Origin: Pseudomonas parafulva NBRC 16636 = DSM 17004 | Lineage (GTDB): Bacteria; Pseudomonadota; Gammaproteobacteria; Pseudomonadales; Pseudomonadaceae | Length of the DNA: 64,000 nt | Assembly: GCF_000730645.1 (NCBI RefSeq) | Contig: NZ_BBIU01000036.1 | Coordinates: 1 to 64,000, forward strand | Reading direction: 5' to 3' | In this document: piece after piece, positions 19,915 through 28,208 of the stretch | Position numbering within the stretch: position 1 is the stretch's first letter | Layout: the number at the start of each line of letters is the position of its first letter | Position numbers and translations under genes: made by a program | The notes under the pieces: generated by a model | What the model saw: the letters and a program-made list of their open reading frames with translations, nothing else | Told to the model about the DNA's origin: nothing | Databases searched by the model: none

Positions 19915-21084
19915 ATGAACAGCAAGAGCCTGGTGTCTGGCAGTGGCGACAGTGGTGCCTTCACCGACCTCAACCGCCTCAACGCCCTCAAGCACGGGGA
20001 CCGCGACAGCGCCGCCAACGTGCGCAAGGTGGCCCAGGAATTCGAATCGCTGTTCATCAGCGAAATGCTCAAGGCTTCGCGCAAGGCCAGCGATGTGCTG
20101 GCCGACGACAACCCGATGAACACCGAGACGGTGAAACAGTACCGCGACATGTACGACCAGCAGTTGGCCGTGAGCATGTCCCGCGAGGGCGGTGGCATCG
20201 GCCTGCAGGATGTGCTGGTGCGCCAGTTGACCAAGAGCCGTGGCACCTCTGCCAACACCAGCCCGTTCCCGCGTGGCGAAAGCGGCGGCCCGGCGTTGTG
20301 GGGCAACAAGGTGGCAGCGCCGGTGCACGGCAATGATGCCGTTGGCACCCGCAACGATGTGGCCGCGCTGAATGCGCGGCGCCTGGCGTTGCCGAGCAGG
20401 CTCACCGACCGCCTGCTGGCAGGCATCGTGCCGTCTGCTACCGCAAGCGACGCCGCTACTGTCAACACCGCCGCCGTGCCTGCCCGTGATGGCCAGCAGC
20501 CGGCCAGGGCCTTTGCGGTGCCGGATAACGGCTTGCGCATCGTCGGCCGTGCAGTTGCCCAGCCGCCGCTGGCCCCCAACAAGGCGTTCAGCGACAGCGA
20601 CACGTTCATCGCCACCATGCTGCCCATGGCCGAACAGGCGGCCAAGCGCATCGGTATCGACCCGCGCTACCTGGTGGCCCAGGCAGCGCTGGAAACCGGT
20701 TGGGGCAAATCGGTGATGCGCAACAGCGACGGCAGCAGCAGCCACAACCTGTTCGGCATCAAGGCCACCGGTAATTGGCAGGGTGAGCAGGCGAGGGCGA
20801 TCACCAGCGAGTTCCGCGACGGGCAGTTCGTCAAGGAAACGGCCGCCTTCCGCAGCTACGACTCCTACCAGGACAGCTTCCACGACCTGGTCACCTTGTT
20901 GCAGAGCAATTCACGCTATCAAGATGCACTCAACTCGGCCGATAACCCCGAACAGTTTGCACGCGAGCTGCAAAAAGCAGGTTATGCGACCGACCCGGGC
21001 TATGCGAAGAAGATCATCAGCATTGCCCAGCAGATGCAGAACACCCCGCAATACGCCATGGCTGGCAGACCCACGAATCTTTAA
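19915..21084 (+). CDS. flgJ: FlgJ, rod cap and peptidoglycan hydrolase
   Basis: Bifunctional protein of 389 residues. The N-terminal rod-cap domain (about 35-105, EFESLFISEMLKA) scaffolds rod growth. A Pro/Ala-rich linker follows, then a C-terminal glucosaminidase-like domain (about 235-380) with the catalytic glutamate in AALETGWGKS and NLFGIKA. It cuts peptidoglycan locally so that the rod can pass. Confidence 0.95.
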   Translation: MNSKSLVSGSGDSGAFTDLNRLNALKHGDRDSAANVRKVAQEFESLFISEMLKASRKASDVLADDNPMNTETVKQYRDMYDQQLAVSMSREGGGIGLQDVLVRQLTKSRGTSANTSPFPRGESGGPALWGNKVAAPVHGNDAVGTRNDVAALNARRLALPSRLTDRLLAGIVPSATASDAATVNTAAVPARDGQQPARAFAVPDNGLRIVGRAVAQPPLAPNKAFSDSDTFIATMLPMAEQAAKRIGIDPRYLVAQAALETGWGKSVMRNSDGSSSHNLFGIKATGNWQGEQARAITSEFRDGQFVKETAAFRSYDSYQDSFHDLVTLLQSNSRYQDALNSADNPEQFARELQKAGYATDPGYAKKIISIAQQMQNTPQYAMAGRPTNL

Positions 21085-21096
21085 AAGGACTAAATC

Positions 21097-23139
21097 ATGT
21101 CGAGCCTGATTTCCATCGGCCTGAGTGGCCTGAGTGCCAGCCAGGCGGCCTTGTCGGTAACCAGTAACAACATCGCCAACGCTGCCACCAGCGGCTATTC
21201 GCGCCAGCAGGCGATGCAGCAGGCGGGCCCGTCGCAGTACATCGGTGCGGGGTTTCTGGGCAGTGGCACCACACTGGCCGACGTGCGCCGGGTGTACAGT
21301 GCCTACCTGGACAACCAGCTGCAGACCGCCACGTCGCTGCAGGCCGATTCGGCTGCCTTCCAGGACCAGATCACCAGCGTCGACAAACTGCTGGCCGACC
21401 GCGACACCGGCATCAGCTCGGTGCTCACCGCGTTTTTCTCGGCCTTGCAGACAGCATCCGCCAAGCCAGGTGACGTCGCTTCGCGGCAATTGCTGCTGAC
21501 CCAGGCGCAAACCCTGAGCAACCGCTTCAACGCCGTCAGCACCCAGCTGACCCAGCAGAACGAAGTGATCAACTCACAGCTCGATACGCTGGCCGGGCAG
21601 GTCAACAAGCTCACCACCAGCATCGCCGAGTACAACAAGCAGATCGTCGCGGCCACGGCCACTGGCAGTACCCCCAACAACCTGCTCGATGCCCGCAGCG
21701 AAGCGGTGCGCCAGTTGAATGGGCTGGTGGGCGTGACCGTGCAGGAGCGCGAAGGTAACTACGATGTCATTCTGGGCAGCGGCCAGTCGCTGGTCACCGG
21801 CGGCAAGGCCAACCCCCTGTCGGTACAGCCGGGGGTGGCGGACAAGAGCCAGGCCACCCTGCGCATCAACTATGAGTCGTTCAGCTCGGACGTGACCTCG
21901 GTCGCCACCGGCGGCACCATTGGCGGCCTGCTGCGCTACCGTCAGGATGTGCTGACCCCGTCCATGAACGAGCTGGGCCGCGTTGCCCTGGTGGTCACTG
22001 ACAGCATCAACAGCCAGCTGGGCCAGGGCCTGGATGCCAACGGTCAGTTTGGCAGCTCGCTGTTCACCAGCATCAACAGCGCCTCTGCCATCGCCCAGCG
22101 TAGCCTGGCGTCGTCCAACAACAGCGCGGGCTCCGGCAACCTCGACGTGACCATCGCCAACAGTGGCGCGGTCAGTACCTATGACTACGAGGTCAAGTTC
22201 ACCAGCGCCAACCAGTACAGCGTGCGCCGTTCCGACGGCACCAGCATGGGTTCGTTCGACCTCAATGCCGACCCTGCGCCGGTGATCGACGGCTTCAGCC
22301 TCTCGCTCAAAGGCGGGGCGTTGGCGGCAGGCGACAGCTTCAAGGTGATCCCCACCCGGTCGGCGGCAGGTGCCATCAATACGGTGCTCACCGATGCCAA
22401 CAAGCTGGCCTTCGCCGGCCCGGTCAGTGCCACCACCGGCAGTGGCAACAGCGGTACCGGCACCATCACTCAGCCTACGCTGGGCCAGCCCCTGAATATT
22501 TATGGCGGCGCCGACAATGCCCTTGTGCAGCAGGCGATTCGCGACTCCATGCCGGTACGGGTGGTGATGGACACCGCCAGCGGTGGCTCCCAGGGTTACA
22601 AGGTGTTCGATGCCAAGGGCACGCAAATCGGTACCGGCACCGTGGTGCCGGGGCAGGACAACAAGCTCTCCATCTCGGTGCCCATGCGCGACGGGGCTGG
22701 CAACCCGATTGTCGATGGCAGCGGCAACCCGCGCACCTTCGCGCTGGAAACCACCGTTGGCGGCAGCCCGGCAGCCAACGACAGCTTTACCCTGTCGTTC
22801 AATGCCGATGGCAAGGCGGACAACCGCAACGCCACGGCTCTGCTGGGCTTGCAGACCAAGTCTACGGTCAATACCGGGTCCGGCGGTGGCACCAGCTTCA
22901 CCTCGGCCTATGCGTCGTTGGTCGAGCGGGTAGGGGCCAAAGCCAGCCAGGCCACCATCGATACCACCGCCACCCAGGCGGTGCTCAAGTCGGCCAGCGA
23001 AAGCCGCAGTGCGGTGTCTGGGGTGAACCTGGACGACGAGGCGGCCAGCCTGGTCAAGTTCCAGCACTACTACACCGCGTCGTCGCAGATCATCAAGGCG
23101 GCGCAAGAAACCTTCAGCACCCTGATCAACGCCTTGTAA
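21097..23139 (+). CDS. flgK: FlgK, hook-filament junction protein 1
   Basis: Junction protein of 680 residues, long as in other pseudomonads. The N-terminal axial motif TSNNIANAATSGYSRQ and the C-terminal helix (ASLVKFQHYYTASSQIIKAAQETFSTL, in part) are conserved; the middle 350 residues are variable Ser/Thr/Gly-rich domains. AAAAGGA precedes the ATG. FlgN is its chaperone. Confidence 0.96.
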   Translation: MSSLISIGLSGLSASQAALSVTSNNIANAATSGYSRQQAMQQAGPSQYIGAGFLGSGTTLADVRRVYSAYLDNQLQTATSLQADSAAFQDQITSVDKLLADRDTGISSVLTAFFSALQTASAKPGDVASRQLLLTQAQTLSNRFNAVSTQLTQQNEVINSQLDTLAGQVNKLTTSIAEYNKQIVAATATGSTPNNLLDARSEAVRQLNGLVGVTVQEREGNYDVILGSGQSLVTGGKANPLSVQPGVADKSQATLRINYESFSSDVTSVATGGTIGGLLRYRQDVLTPSMNELGRVALVVTDSINSQLGQGLDANGQFGSSLFTSINSASAIAQRSLASSNNSAGSGNLDVTIANSGAVSTYDYEVKFTSANQYSVRRSDGTSMGSFDLNADPAPVIDGFSLSLKGGALAAGDSFKVIPTRSAAGAINTVLTDANKLAFAGPVSATTGSGNSGTGTITQPTLGQPLNIYGGADNALVQQAIRDSMPVRVVMDTASGGSQGYKVFDAKGTQIGTGTVVPGQDNKLSISVPMRDGAGNPIVDGSGNPRTFALETTVGGSPAANDSFTLSFNADGKADNRNATALLGLQTKSTVNTGSGGGTSFTSAYASLVERVGAKASQATIDTTATQAVLKSASESRSAVSGVNLDDEAASLVKFQHYYTASSQIIKAAQETFSTLINAL

Positions 23140-23151
23140 GGAGTAGCGACC

Positions 23152-24714
23152 GTGCGTATTTCCACTGCTCAGTTCTATGAAGCCAGCGCCAGCAGCTATT
23201 CCAAGAACTTCTCGGACATGAACAAGACCAGCGCCCAGGTAACGTCGGGCGTGCGTATCCAGACCGCCGGCGATGACCCGGTGGGCGCGGCGCGGTTGCT
23301 GCTGCTGCAACAGCAGCAGTCGCTGCTGGACCAGTACAGCGGCAACATGAACACGGTAAGCAATGCGCTGCTGCAGGAAGAGAGCGTGCTTTCCACCATC
23401 AATGACGCGATGCAGCGGGCCAGCGAGCTGGCCATCCGTGCCGGCGGCGCGGGTGTGACAGACGCTGACCGGGTATCGATCAGCACCGAGCTGAAGGAAA
23501 TCGAGGCCAATATCTTTGGCTTGCTCAACTCGCGCGATGCCAATGGCGACTACATGTTCGCCGGCTCCAAGAGCACTACACCGCCCTACGTGCGCAACTC
23601 CGATGGCACCTACAGCTACCACGGTGACCAGACCCAGTTGAGCCTGCAGGTTTCCGACACCCTGAACCTGGCCACCAACGACAGCGGTGCCAGCGTGTTC
23701 GATGCAGCGAAGAACAAAAGCCGTACCCAGTCGACCTTGCTGGTGCCGGCCACCGATGATGGCGTGGTCGGCGTTTCGCCGGGTCTGTTGAAGTCGAGCA
23801 ACAGCTACAACGACAGCTTCACTGCCGGGCAGCCGTACAAGCTCACGTTCACCAGCGCTACCCAGTATTCGATCACCGATGCCAATGGCAACGACATTAC
23901 GGCCGAAACCCCCACCAACGGTCATTTCGACAGCAAGACCGAGGGTGCCAACCGTATTGCCCTGCGCGGTGTCGAGTTCGAAATCACCGTCACGCTGGAG
24001 GAGGGCAAGGACGCCGACGCGGCCGTGGCCGGGCGCGAGTTCTCATTGGCAGCGCGCCCGGACTCCTTCACCACGACCCGTGGGGCTGGCAACCCGTCCA
24101 CGGCGCAAGTGACCAATAGCGCTGTCACGGACCCCACTGCCTACCGCAGCACGTTCCCCAGCAACGGGGCGGTGATCAAGTTCACCGGGCCAGACACGTA
24201 CGAGTTCTATGCGCAGCCCATGAAAGCTGACAGCAAGCCGGTGGCCACCGGTACCTTCACTGCGCCGCAGTTGACGGTGGCGGGGGTGACCTATGACGTG
24301 AACGGCGCGCCGCAGGCCGGCGACCAGTTCGCGGTCACGGCCAACACCCACCAGAACCAGAACGTGCTGGAAACCATCAGCCAGCTGCGTGCGGCGCTGG
24401 ACACCCCCGTGACTGGCGCGGGCGTGGCCAACGGCCTGAAGGATGCGGTGGCCTCGGCCATTGCCAACCTGGCCAGTGCGCGTGAGCAGGTGGACATCAC
24501 CCGGGGTTCGATCGGTGCGCGGGGCAGTTCGCTGGAAATCCAGCGGCAGGAAAACACCAGCCTGGGTCTGGCCAACAAGACCACCCAGGATGCGATCGGC
24601 AACACCGACATGTCTCAGGCTGCGATCACCCTGACCCTGCAGCAGGCCATGCTGGAGGCCTCCCAGCTGGCCTTCTCGCGCATTTCCCAGTTGAGTTTGT
24701 TCAACAAGCTCTGA
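23152..24714 (+). CDS. flgL: FlgL, hook-filament junction protein 2
   Basis: Junction protein of 520 residues, flagellin-like at both ends (N-terminal SGVRIQTAGDDPVGAARLL; C-terminal QAMLEASQLAFSRISQLSLFN). It is clearly longer than the roughly 300-residue enterobacterial FlgL because of an inserted central domain (about 160-400). The start is GTG at 23152 with TAAGGAG upstream. Last of flgFGHIJKL; REP-like hairpins follow. Confidence 0.95.
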   Translation: MRISTAQFYEASASSYSKNFSDMNKTSAQVTSGVRIQTAGDDPVGAARLLLLQQQQSLLDQYSGNMNTVSNALLQEESVLSTINDAMQRASELAIRAGGAGVTDADRVSISTELKEIEANIFGLLNSRDANGDYMFAGSKSTTPPYVRNSDGTYSYHGDQTQLSLQVSDTLNLATNDSGASVFDAAKNKSRTQSTLLVPATDDGVVGVSPGLLKSSNSYNDSFTAGQPYKLTFTSATQYSITDANGNDITAETPTNGHFDSKTEGANRIALRGVEFEITVTLEEGKDADAAVAGREFSLAARPDSFTTTRGAGNPSTAQVTNSAVTDPTAYRSTFPSNGAVIKFTGPDTYEFYAQPMKADSKPVATGTFTAPQLTVAGVTYDVNGAPQAGDQFAVTANTHQNQNVLETISQLRAALDTPVTGAGVANGLKDAVASAIANLASAREQVDITRGSIGARGSSLEIQRQENTSLGLANKTTQDAIGNTDMSQAAITLTLQQAMLEASQLAFSRISQLSLFNKL

Positions 24715-24730
24715 TCACTCATGCAATGCG

Positions 24731-24805
24731 GGGCTGCTGCGCAGCCCATCGCGAGCTGCGCTCGCTCCTACGGGGGCGGGGCGGCGCACCTCTGTGCTGC
24801 GCCGC
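24731..24805. repeat. REP-like hairpin cluster after flgL
   Basis: Three small palindromes follow in a row: GGGCTGC/GCAGCCC (24731-24747), GCGAG/CTCGC in the GCGAGCTGCGCTCGCTCCTACG core (24751-24765), and GCGGCGCA/TGCGCCGC (24781-24805). The core recurs at 25951, 26043, 50201 and 50401. They may act as an mRNA end or terminator for the flgFGHIJKL transcript. No gene was seen between here and 25000. Confidence 0.75.
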
Positions 24806-24999
24806 ATTACCCGGCTTTCATTGCATTTCAATGTGACCAATGAGTCAAAACGGTCATCTTCCCTGTATTCTATGCAGCAGCATTTTGTTACCGGTGTGCA
24901 GGAAAGCGCTGCTTTCCTCCCCCAGCGGTGACGCCCCGGTATTTGGCGCCCTCAATTTATCGAGTGGTGGTCTTTGGCTGTTTTCATTGGGAAGCCAGA

Positions 25000-25929
25000 A
25001 TGATTGGCATCAAAAGCATCGCGAGTTACGTGCCCACCGCTGGCCTGGACAACTACGTCCAGGGTGCGAAGTTCGGCAAGGACGAAGAGTTCATGTTCGG
25101 CAAGATCGGCGCGTCCTTCCTGCCGCGCAAGGCCCCGGAGCAGGAGACCTCCGACCTGTGCGTAGAGGCCGCACGGGCCCTGTTCGCCAGCAACCCCGAT
25201 CTTGATCCGCAGTCGATCGACGCGTTGATCGTGGTCACCCAGAACGGCGATGAAGAAGGCCTGCCGCACACGGCCGCCATCGTTCAGAGCAAGCTTGGCC
25301 TGTCCACCCGCGTGGCGGCCTTCGATGTATCGCTGGGCTGTTCCGGTTACGTGTACGGCTTGTACGCGATCAAGGGCTTCATGGAGGCGGCGGGGCTGAA
25401 GAACGGCCTGCTGATTACCGCAGACCCGTACTCCAAGATCGTGGACCCCGAAGACCGCAACACCACCATGCTGTTCGGCGACGCCGCCACCGCCACGTGG
25501 ATGGCCGAAGATGCCGTGTGGAACCTGGGCCAGGCCCGCTTCGGCACCGACGGTTCGGGTGCCGAGCACCTGAAGGTGAGCGATGGCAAGTTCTTCATGA
25601 ATGGACGCCAGGTGTTCAACTTCGCGCTGGTCAAGGTGCCGGCGCACCTGCACGAGCTGCTCGACGCCAGCGGGCTGCAGTCTGCGGATATCGACGCCTT
25701 CTGCATTCACCAGGGCAGCGCGGCGATCGTCGATGCCGTGGCGCGGCGCTTCGAAGAGCATCACCCTGAGAAATTCGTGAAGGACATGCTGGAAACCGGC
25801 AACACGGTGTCCTCCAGCGTGCCGCTGTTGCTGCAGAAGCACATGCTCGATGGCAACTGGAAACGCGTGGCCATCAGTGGCTTCGGTGTGGGGCTGTCGT
25901 GGGGCTCGGCGATTCTTTATCGCAATTAA
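25000..25929 (+). CDS. 3-oxoacyl-ACP synthase III-like enzyme
   Basis: Thiolase-fold condensing enzyme of 309 residues, similar to FabH. The whole catalytic triad is present: Cys114 in SLGCSGYVYG, His237 in CIHQGS and Asn268 in ETGNTVSSS. The protein should therefore be active in acyl transfer or condensation, but its substrate is not evident. A similar gene sits in the flagellin glycosylation region of P. syringae and other pseudomonads next to glycosyltransferases, where it is thought to supply acyl groups for the flagellin sugar. Here no glycosyltransferase lies between flgL and fliC. GGGA (24989-24992) precedes the ATG at 25000. A housekeeping fabH role is unlikely given the location; it could also have been kept for another acylation. 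Confidence 0.85.
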   Translation: MIGIKSIASYVPTAGLDNYVQGAKFGKDEEFMFGKIGASFLPRKAPEQETSDLCVEAARALFASNPDLDPQSIDALIVVTQNGDEEGLPHTAAIVQSKLGLSTRVAAFDVSLGCSGYVYGLYAIKGFMEAAGLKNGLLITADPYSKIVDPEDRNTTMLFGDAATATWMAEDAVWNLGQARFGTDGSGAEHLKVSDGKFFMNGRQVFNFALVKVPAHLHELLDASGLQSADIDAFCIHQGSAAIVDAVARRFEEHHPEKFVKDMLETGNTVSSSVPLLLQKHMLDGNWKRVAISGFGVGLSWGSAILYRN

Positions 25930-25950
25930 GGCCTCTCCCGGCGTGGCCTC

Positions 25951-26066
25951 GTAGGAGCGAGCGCAGCTCGCGATGGGCTGCATAGCAGCCCCCAGCCATC
26001 TCGGCAGTCATGCGCAATCTGATGGGGATGCTTTACACCCCATCGCGAGCTTTGCTCGCTCCCACA
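25951..26066. repeat. Inverted pair of REP-like elements
   Basis: The stretch 25951-25977 and the reverse complement of 26039-26065 agree over about 27 nt with three mismatches, so the two copies face each other around a 60-nt centre. They share the GGAGCGAGC..GCTCGCGATGGG core with the elements at 24751 and 50201. The arrangement could fold into a large hairpin between the KAS III-like gene and fliC. Confidence 0.8.
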
Positions 26067-26163
26067 TACCCGCTATGCATTATTTCTGGCGCCAACAAAC
26101 CGCCCTCAACCCCTTGATTTCAAAGGCTGGCCGCGTGCCAGCATTTTTTTTTTGAAAAACCCC

Positions 26164-26190
26164 TCAAGCAACCAGGCCATCCGACGATAA
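26164..26190 (+). promoter_or_regulatory. Sigma-28 (FliA) promoter of fliC
   Basis: TCAAG (26164-26168), a 14-nt spacer and GACGATAA (26183-26190) match the FliA consensus TCAAG-N14-GCCGATAA with one mismatch. The fliC start is 79 nt downstream of the -10 element, leaving a leader of about 70 nt. A run of T (about 26146-26154) just upstream may be an UP-like or bent stretch. Confidence 0.88.
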
Positions 26191-26269
26191 CTATTACGAA
26201 GGTTCTCTAGGCCAATCCGGCGGTTGCCAAGGCCGGAAGCCGCAGTACCCATACAACGAGGATTTCGTC

Positions 26270-27697
26270 ATGGCTTTAACTGTAAACACCAACATTGCTT
26301 CGGTTACTACCCAAGTAAACCTGAACAAGGCCAGCAACGCTCAGGCCACCGCGATGCAGCGTCTGTCCTCGGGTCTGCGTATCAACAGCGCTAAAGACGA
26401 CGCTGCTGGCCTGCAGATCGCCAACCGCCTGACCAGCCAGATCAACGGCCTGGGCCAGGCTGTAAAGAACGCCAACGACGGTATCTCGATCGCGCAGACC
26501 GCTGAAGGTGCAATGCAGGCTTCCACCGACATCCTGCAAAAAATGCGTACTCTGGCACTGTCCTCGGCCACTGGCTCCCTGAGCCCCGAAGACCGCAAGT
26601 CGAACAACGACGAGTATCAGGCTCTGACTGCAGAACTGAACCGTATTTCCGACACCACCACCTTTGGTGGCCAGAAGCTTCTGGACGGTTCTTATGGCAC
26701 CAAGGCTATTCAGGTAGGTGCTAATGCTAACGAAACTATTAACCTGTCGCTGGATAACGTATCGGCCAAGAGCATTGGTTCGCAGCAGGTCAAGAGTGTA
26801 GGTATCGTTCCATCGACAGCTGGTATCGCGGGTGGGCCTGTCACCGTCACTGGTAGCGGTCAAACTAAGACTGTAACCCTTGATGCAGGCTCGTCAGCCA
26901 AAACCACTGCGGCAGCGCTGAATGGCGCTGTGGGTGGTCTGACCGCCACAGCAAGTACTGAAGTCCAGTTCAGTCTGGCAACTAAAACTATCGCTGCGGC
27001 CAACTTTGATCTTGAAGTGGGTGGACAGAAGGTTAGCTTCGTCGGTGTGACCGATACTGCTGGCCTTGCCGATCAGCTCAAATCTAACGCTGCCAAACTG
27101 GGTATCAGCGTCAATTTTGACGAGTCTAATGAGACTTTGTCGGTTAAGTCGGATACCGGTGAGAACTTAAAGTTCTCTAATTTTGCCGGCACAGCTGATG
27201 ACATCACAGTCGCTGCTAAAGGTGGTGACGGCAAGTATGCTGGGAGTGCAAGTTTGGTTGCTGCGAATCTGACTGTTACAGGTCAGGTCTCGCTAGATTC
27301 GGCAAAAGGTTATTCCATGACTGGCGATGGGGTAGAGGGGCTGTTTGCAGCCACTGGTACTAAGTCCGTGACCTCGGAAAAGACCTCGATCGCTGAAACG
27401 GACGTCACTGACTCTACCAACGCTCAAAACGCCCTTGCCGTAATCGACAAGGCCATCGGTTCGATCGACAGCGTGCGCTCGGGCCTGGGTGCTACCCAGA
27501 ACCGTCTGCAAACCACCGTTGACAACCTGCAGAACATCCAGAAGAACTCCACCGCTGCACGCTCCACCGTGCAGGATGTGGACTTCGCTTCGGAAACTGC
27601 CGAGCTGACCAAGCAGCAGACCCTGCAACAGGCCTCCACCGCGATCCTGTCCCAGGCCAACCAGCTGCCTTCCTCGGTCCTGAAACTGCTCCAGTAA
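26270..27697 (+). CDS. fliC: FliC, flagellin
   Basis: Filament subunit of 475 residues. The conserved D0/D1 ends are clear: residues 1-170 (with [23 protein letters not shown], read in part) and about 385-475 ([10 protein letters not shown]-type region to [10 protein letters not shown]). The central D2/D3 region (about 175-385) is rich in Val, Thr, Gly and Ala and is unlike D0/D1. Its codons end in A or T far more often than those of the ends, which suggests mosaic origin. GAGGA precedes the ATG. Expression depends on the FliA promoter at 26164, and a terminator follows. Confidence 0.97.
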   Translation: MALTVNTNIASVTTQVNLNKASNAQATAMQRLSSGLRINSAKDDAAGLQIANRLTSQINGLGQAVKNANDGISIAQTAEGAMQASTDILQKMRTLALSSATGSLSPEDRKSNNDEYQALTAELNRISDTTTFGGQKLLDGSYGTKAIQVGANANETINLSLDNVSAKSIGSQQVKSVGIVPSTAGIAGGPVTVTGSGQTKTVTLDAGSSAKTTAAALNGAVGGLTATASTEVQFSLATKTIAAANFDLEVGGQKVSFVGVTDTAGLADQLKSNAAKLGISVNFDESNETLSVKSDTGENLKFSNFAGTADDITVAAKGGDGKYAGSASLVAANLTVTGQVSLDSAKGYSMTGDGVEGLFAATGTKSVTSEKTSIAETDVTDSTNAQNALAVIDKAIGSIDSVRSGLGATQNRLQTTVDNLQNIQKNSTAARSTVQDVDFASETAELTKQQTLQQASTAILSQANQLPSSVLKLLQ

Positions 27698-27716
27698 TTC
27701 AGGCGCCTGAGTAAAG

Positions 27717-27754
27717 GGTGAAAGGGCGCGTTTACGTGCCCTTTCACCTTTTTT
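27717..27754 (+). terminator. Rho-independent terminator after fliC
   Basis: GGTGAAAGGGC (27717-27727) and GCCCTTTCACC (27738-27748) form an 11-bp stem followed by TTTTTT. It should end most fliC transcripts, with flaG perhaps reached by read-through. Confidence 0.93.
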
Positions 27755-27773
27755 GCCATGAGGAGTTCAGAAC

Positions 27774-28124
27774 ATGGACATCAGTCTCAAGCTGGGCCAA
27801 GTCTATGCATCCGTGTTGCCCCAGTCCCCAACGGTTGAGCGGGAACAGTCGGTGCCTGTCAAGGTCAAGGAAGTTTCCCCGACCGAGGACAGGCCGCACA
27901 CGCGTGAAGACCTGGAAAAGGCAGTAGGTGACATCCGTGATTTTGTACAGTCCAGTCAGCGACAGCTGGATTTTTCCATCGATGACTCGACTGGCTTGGT
28001 CGTGGTCAAAGTCATCGCCACTGATTCTGGTGAGGTTATCCGCCAGCTCCCATCAGAAACGGCGCTAAAGCTGGCACAGAGCCTTAGCGAGGCGGGTAGC
28101 CTGCTGTTCGAGGACCGTGCCTGA
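27774..28124 (+). CDS. flaG: FlaG, filament-length related protein
   Basis: Protein of 116 residues with the FlaG domain in its second half (QLDFSIDDSTGLVVVKV and IRQLPSETALKLA). FlaG proteins affect filament length in Pseudomonas and other bacteria by an uncertain mechanism. The ATG lies 19 nt after the fliC terminator T-run, with GAGGAG upstream. Confidence 0.92.
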   Translation: MDISLKLGQVYASVLPQSPTVEREQSVPVKVKEVSPTEDRPHTREDLEKAVGDIRDFVQSSQRQLDFSIDDSTGLVVVKVIATDSGEVIRQLPSETALKLAQSLSEAGSLLFEDRA

Positions 28125-28143
28125 CGCTGGCACGGGTTTTGTT
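28115..28143 (+). promoter_or_regulatory. Hairpin overlapping a possible sigma-54 promoter before fliD
   Basis: CCGTGCC (28115-28121) and GGCACGG (28129-28135) form a 7-bp stem followed by GTTTT, which would be a short terminator at the end of flaG. The same right arm reads as the -24 element of a sigma-54 promoter: CTGGCACGGGTTTTGTT has GG at 28129-28130, ten bases, then GT instead of GC. Both readings fit; sigma-54 control of fliD is known in P. aeruginosa. Confidence 0.5.
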
Positions 28144-28208
28144 AGTAGTGGTTCTTTAATGGATATCTCCGCCAAGGATCTGGCAGCTTACGTACAAGGA
28201 GAGCAATG

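Noticed and set aside
21574-23925. Very long open frame on the minus strand opposite flgK and flgL
   Set aside because: It is a shadow: the real genes on the plus strand have flagellar motifs and ribosome-binding sites, and GC-rich third codon positions keep the opposite frame open.
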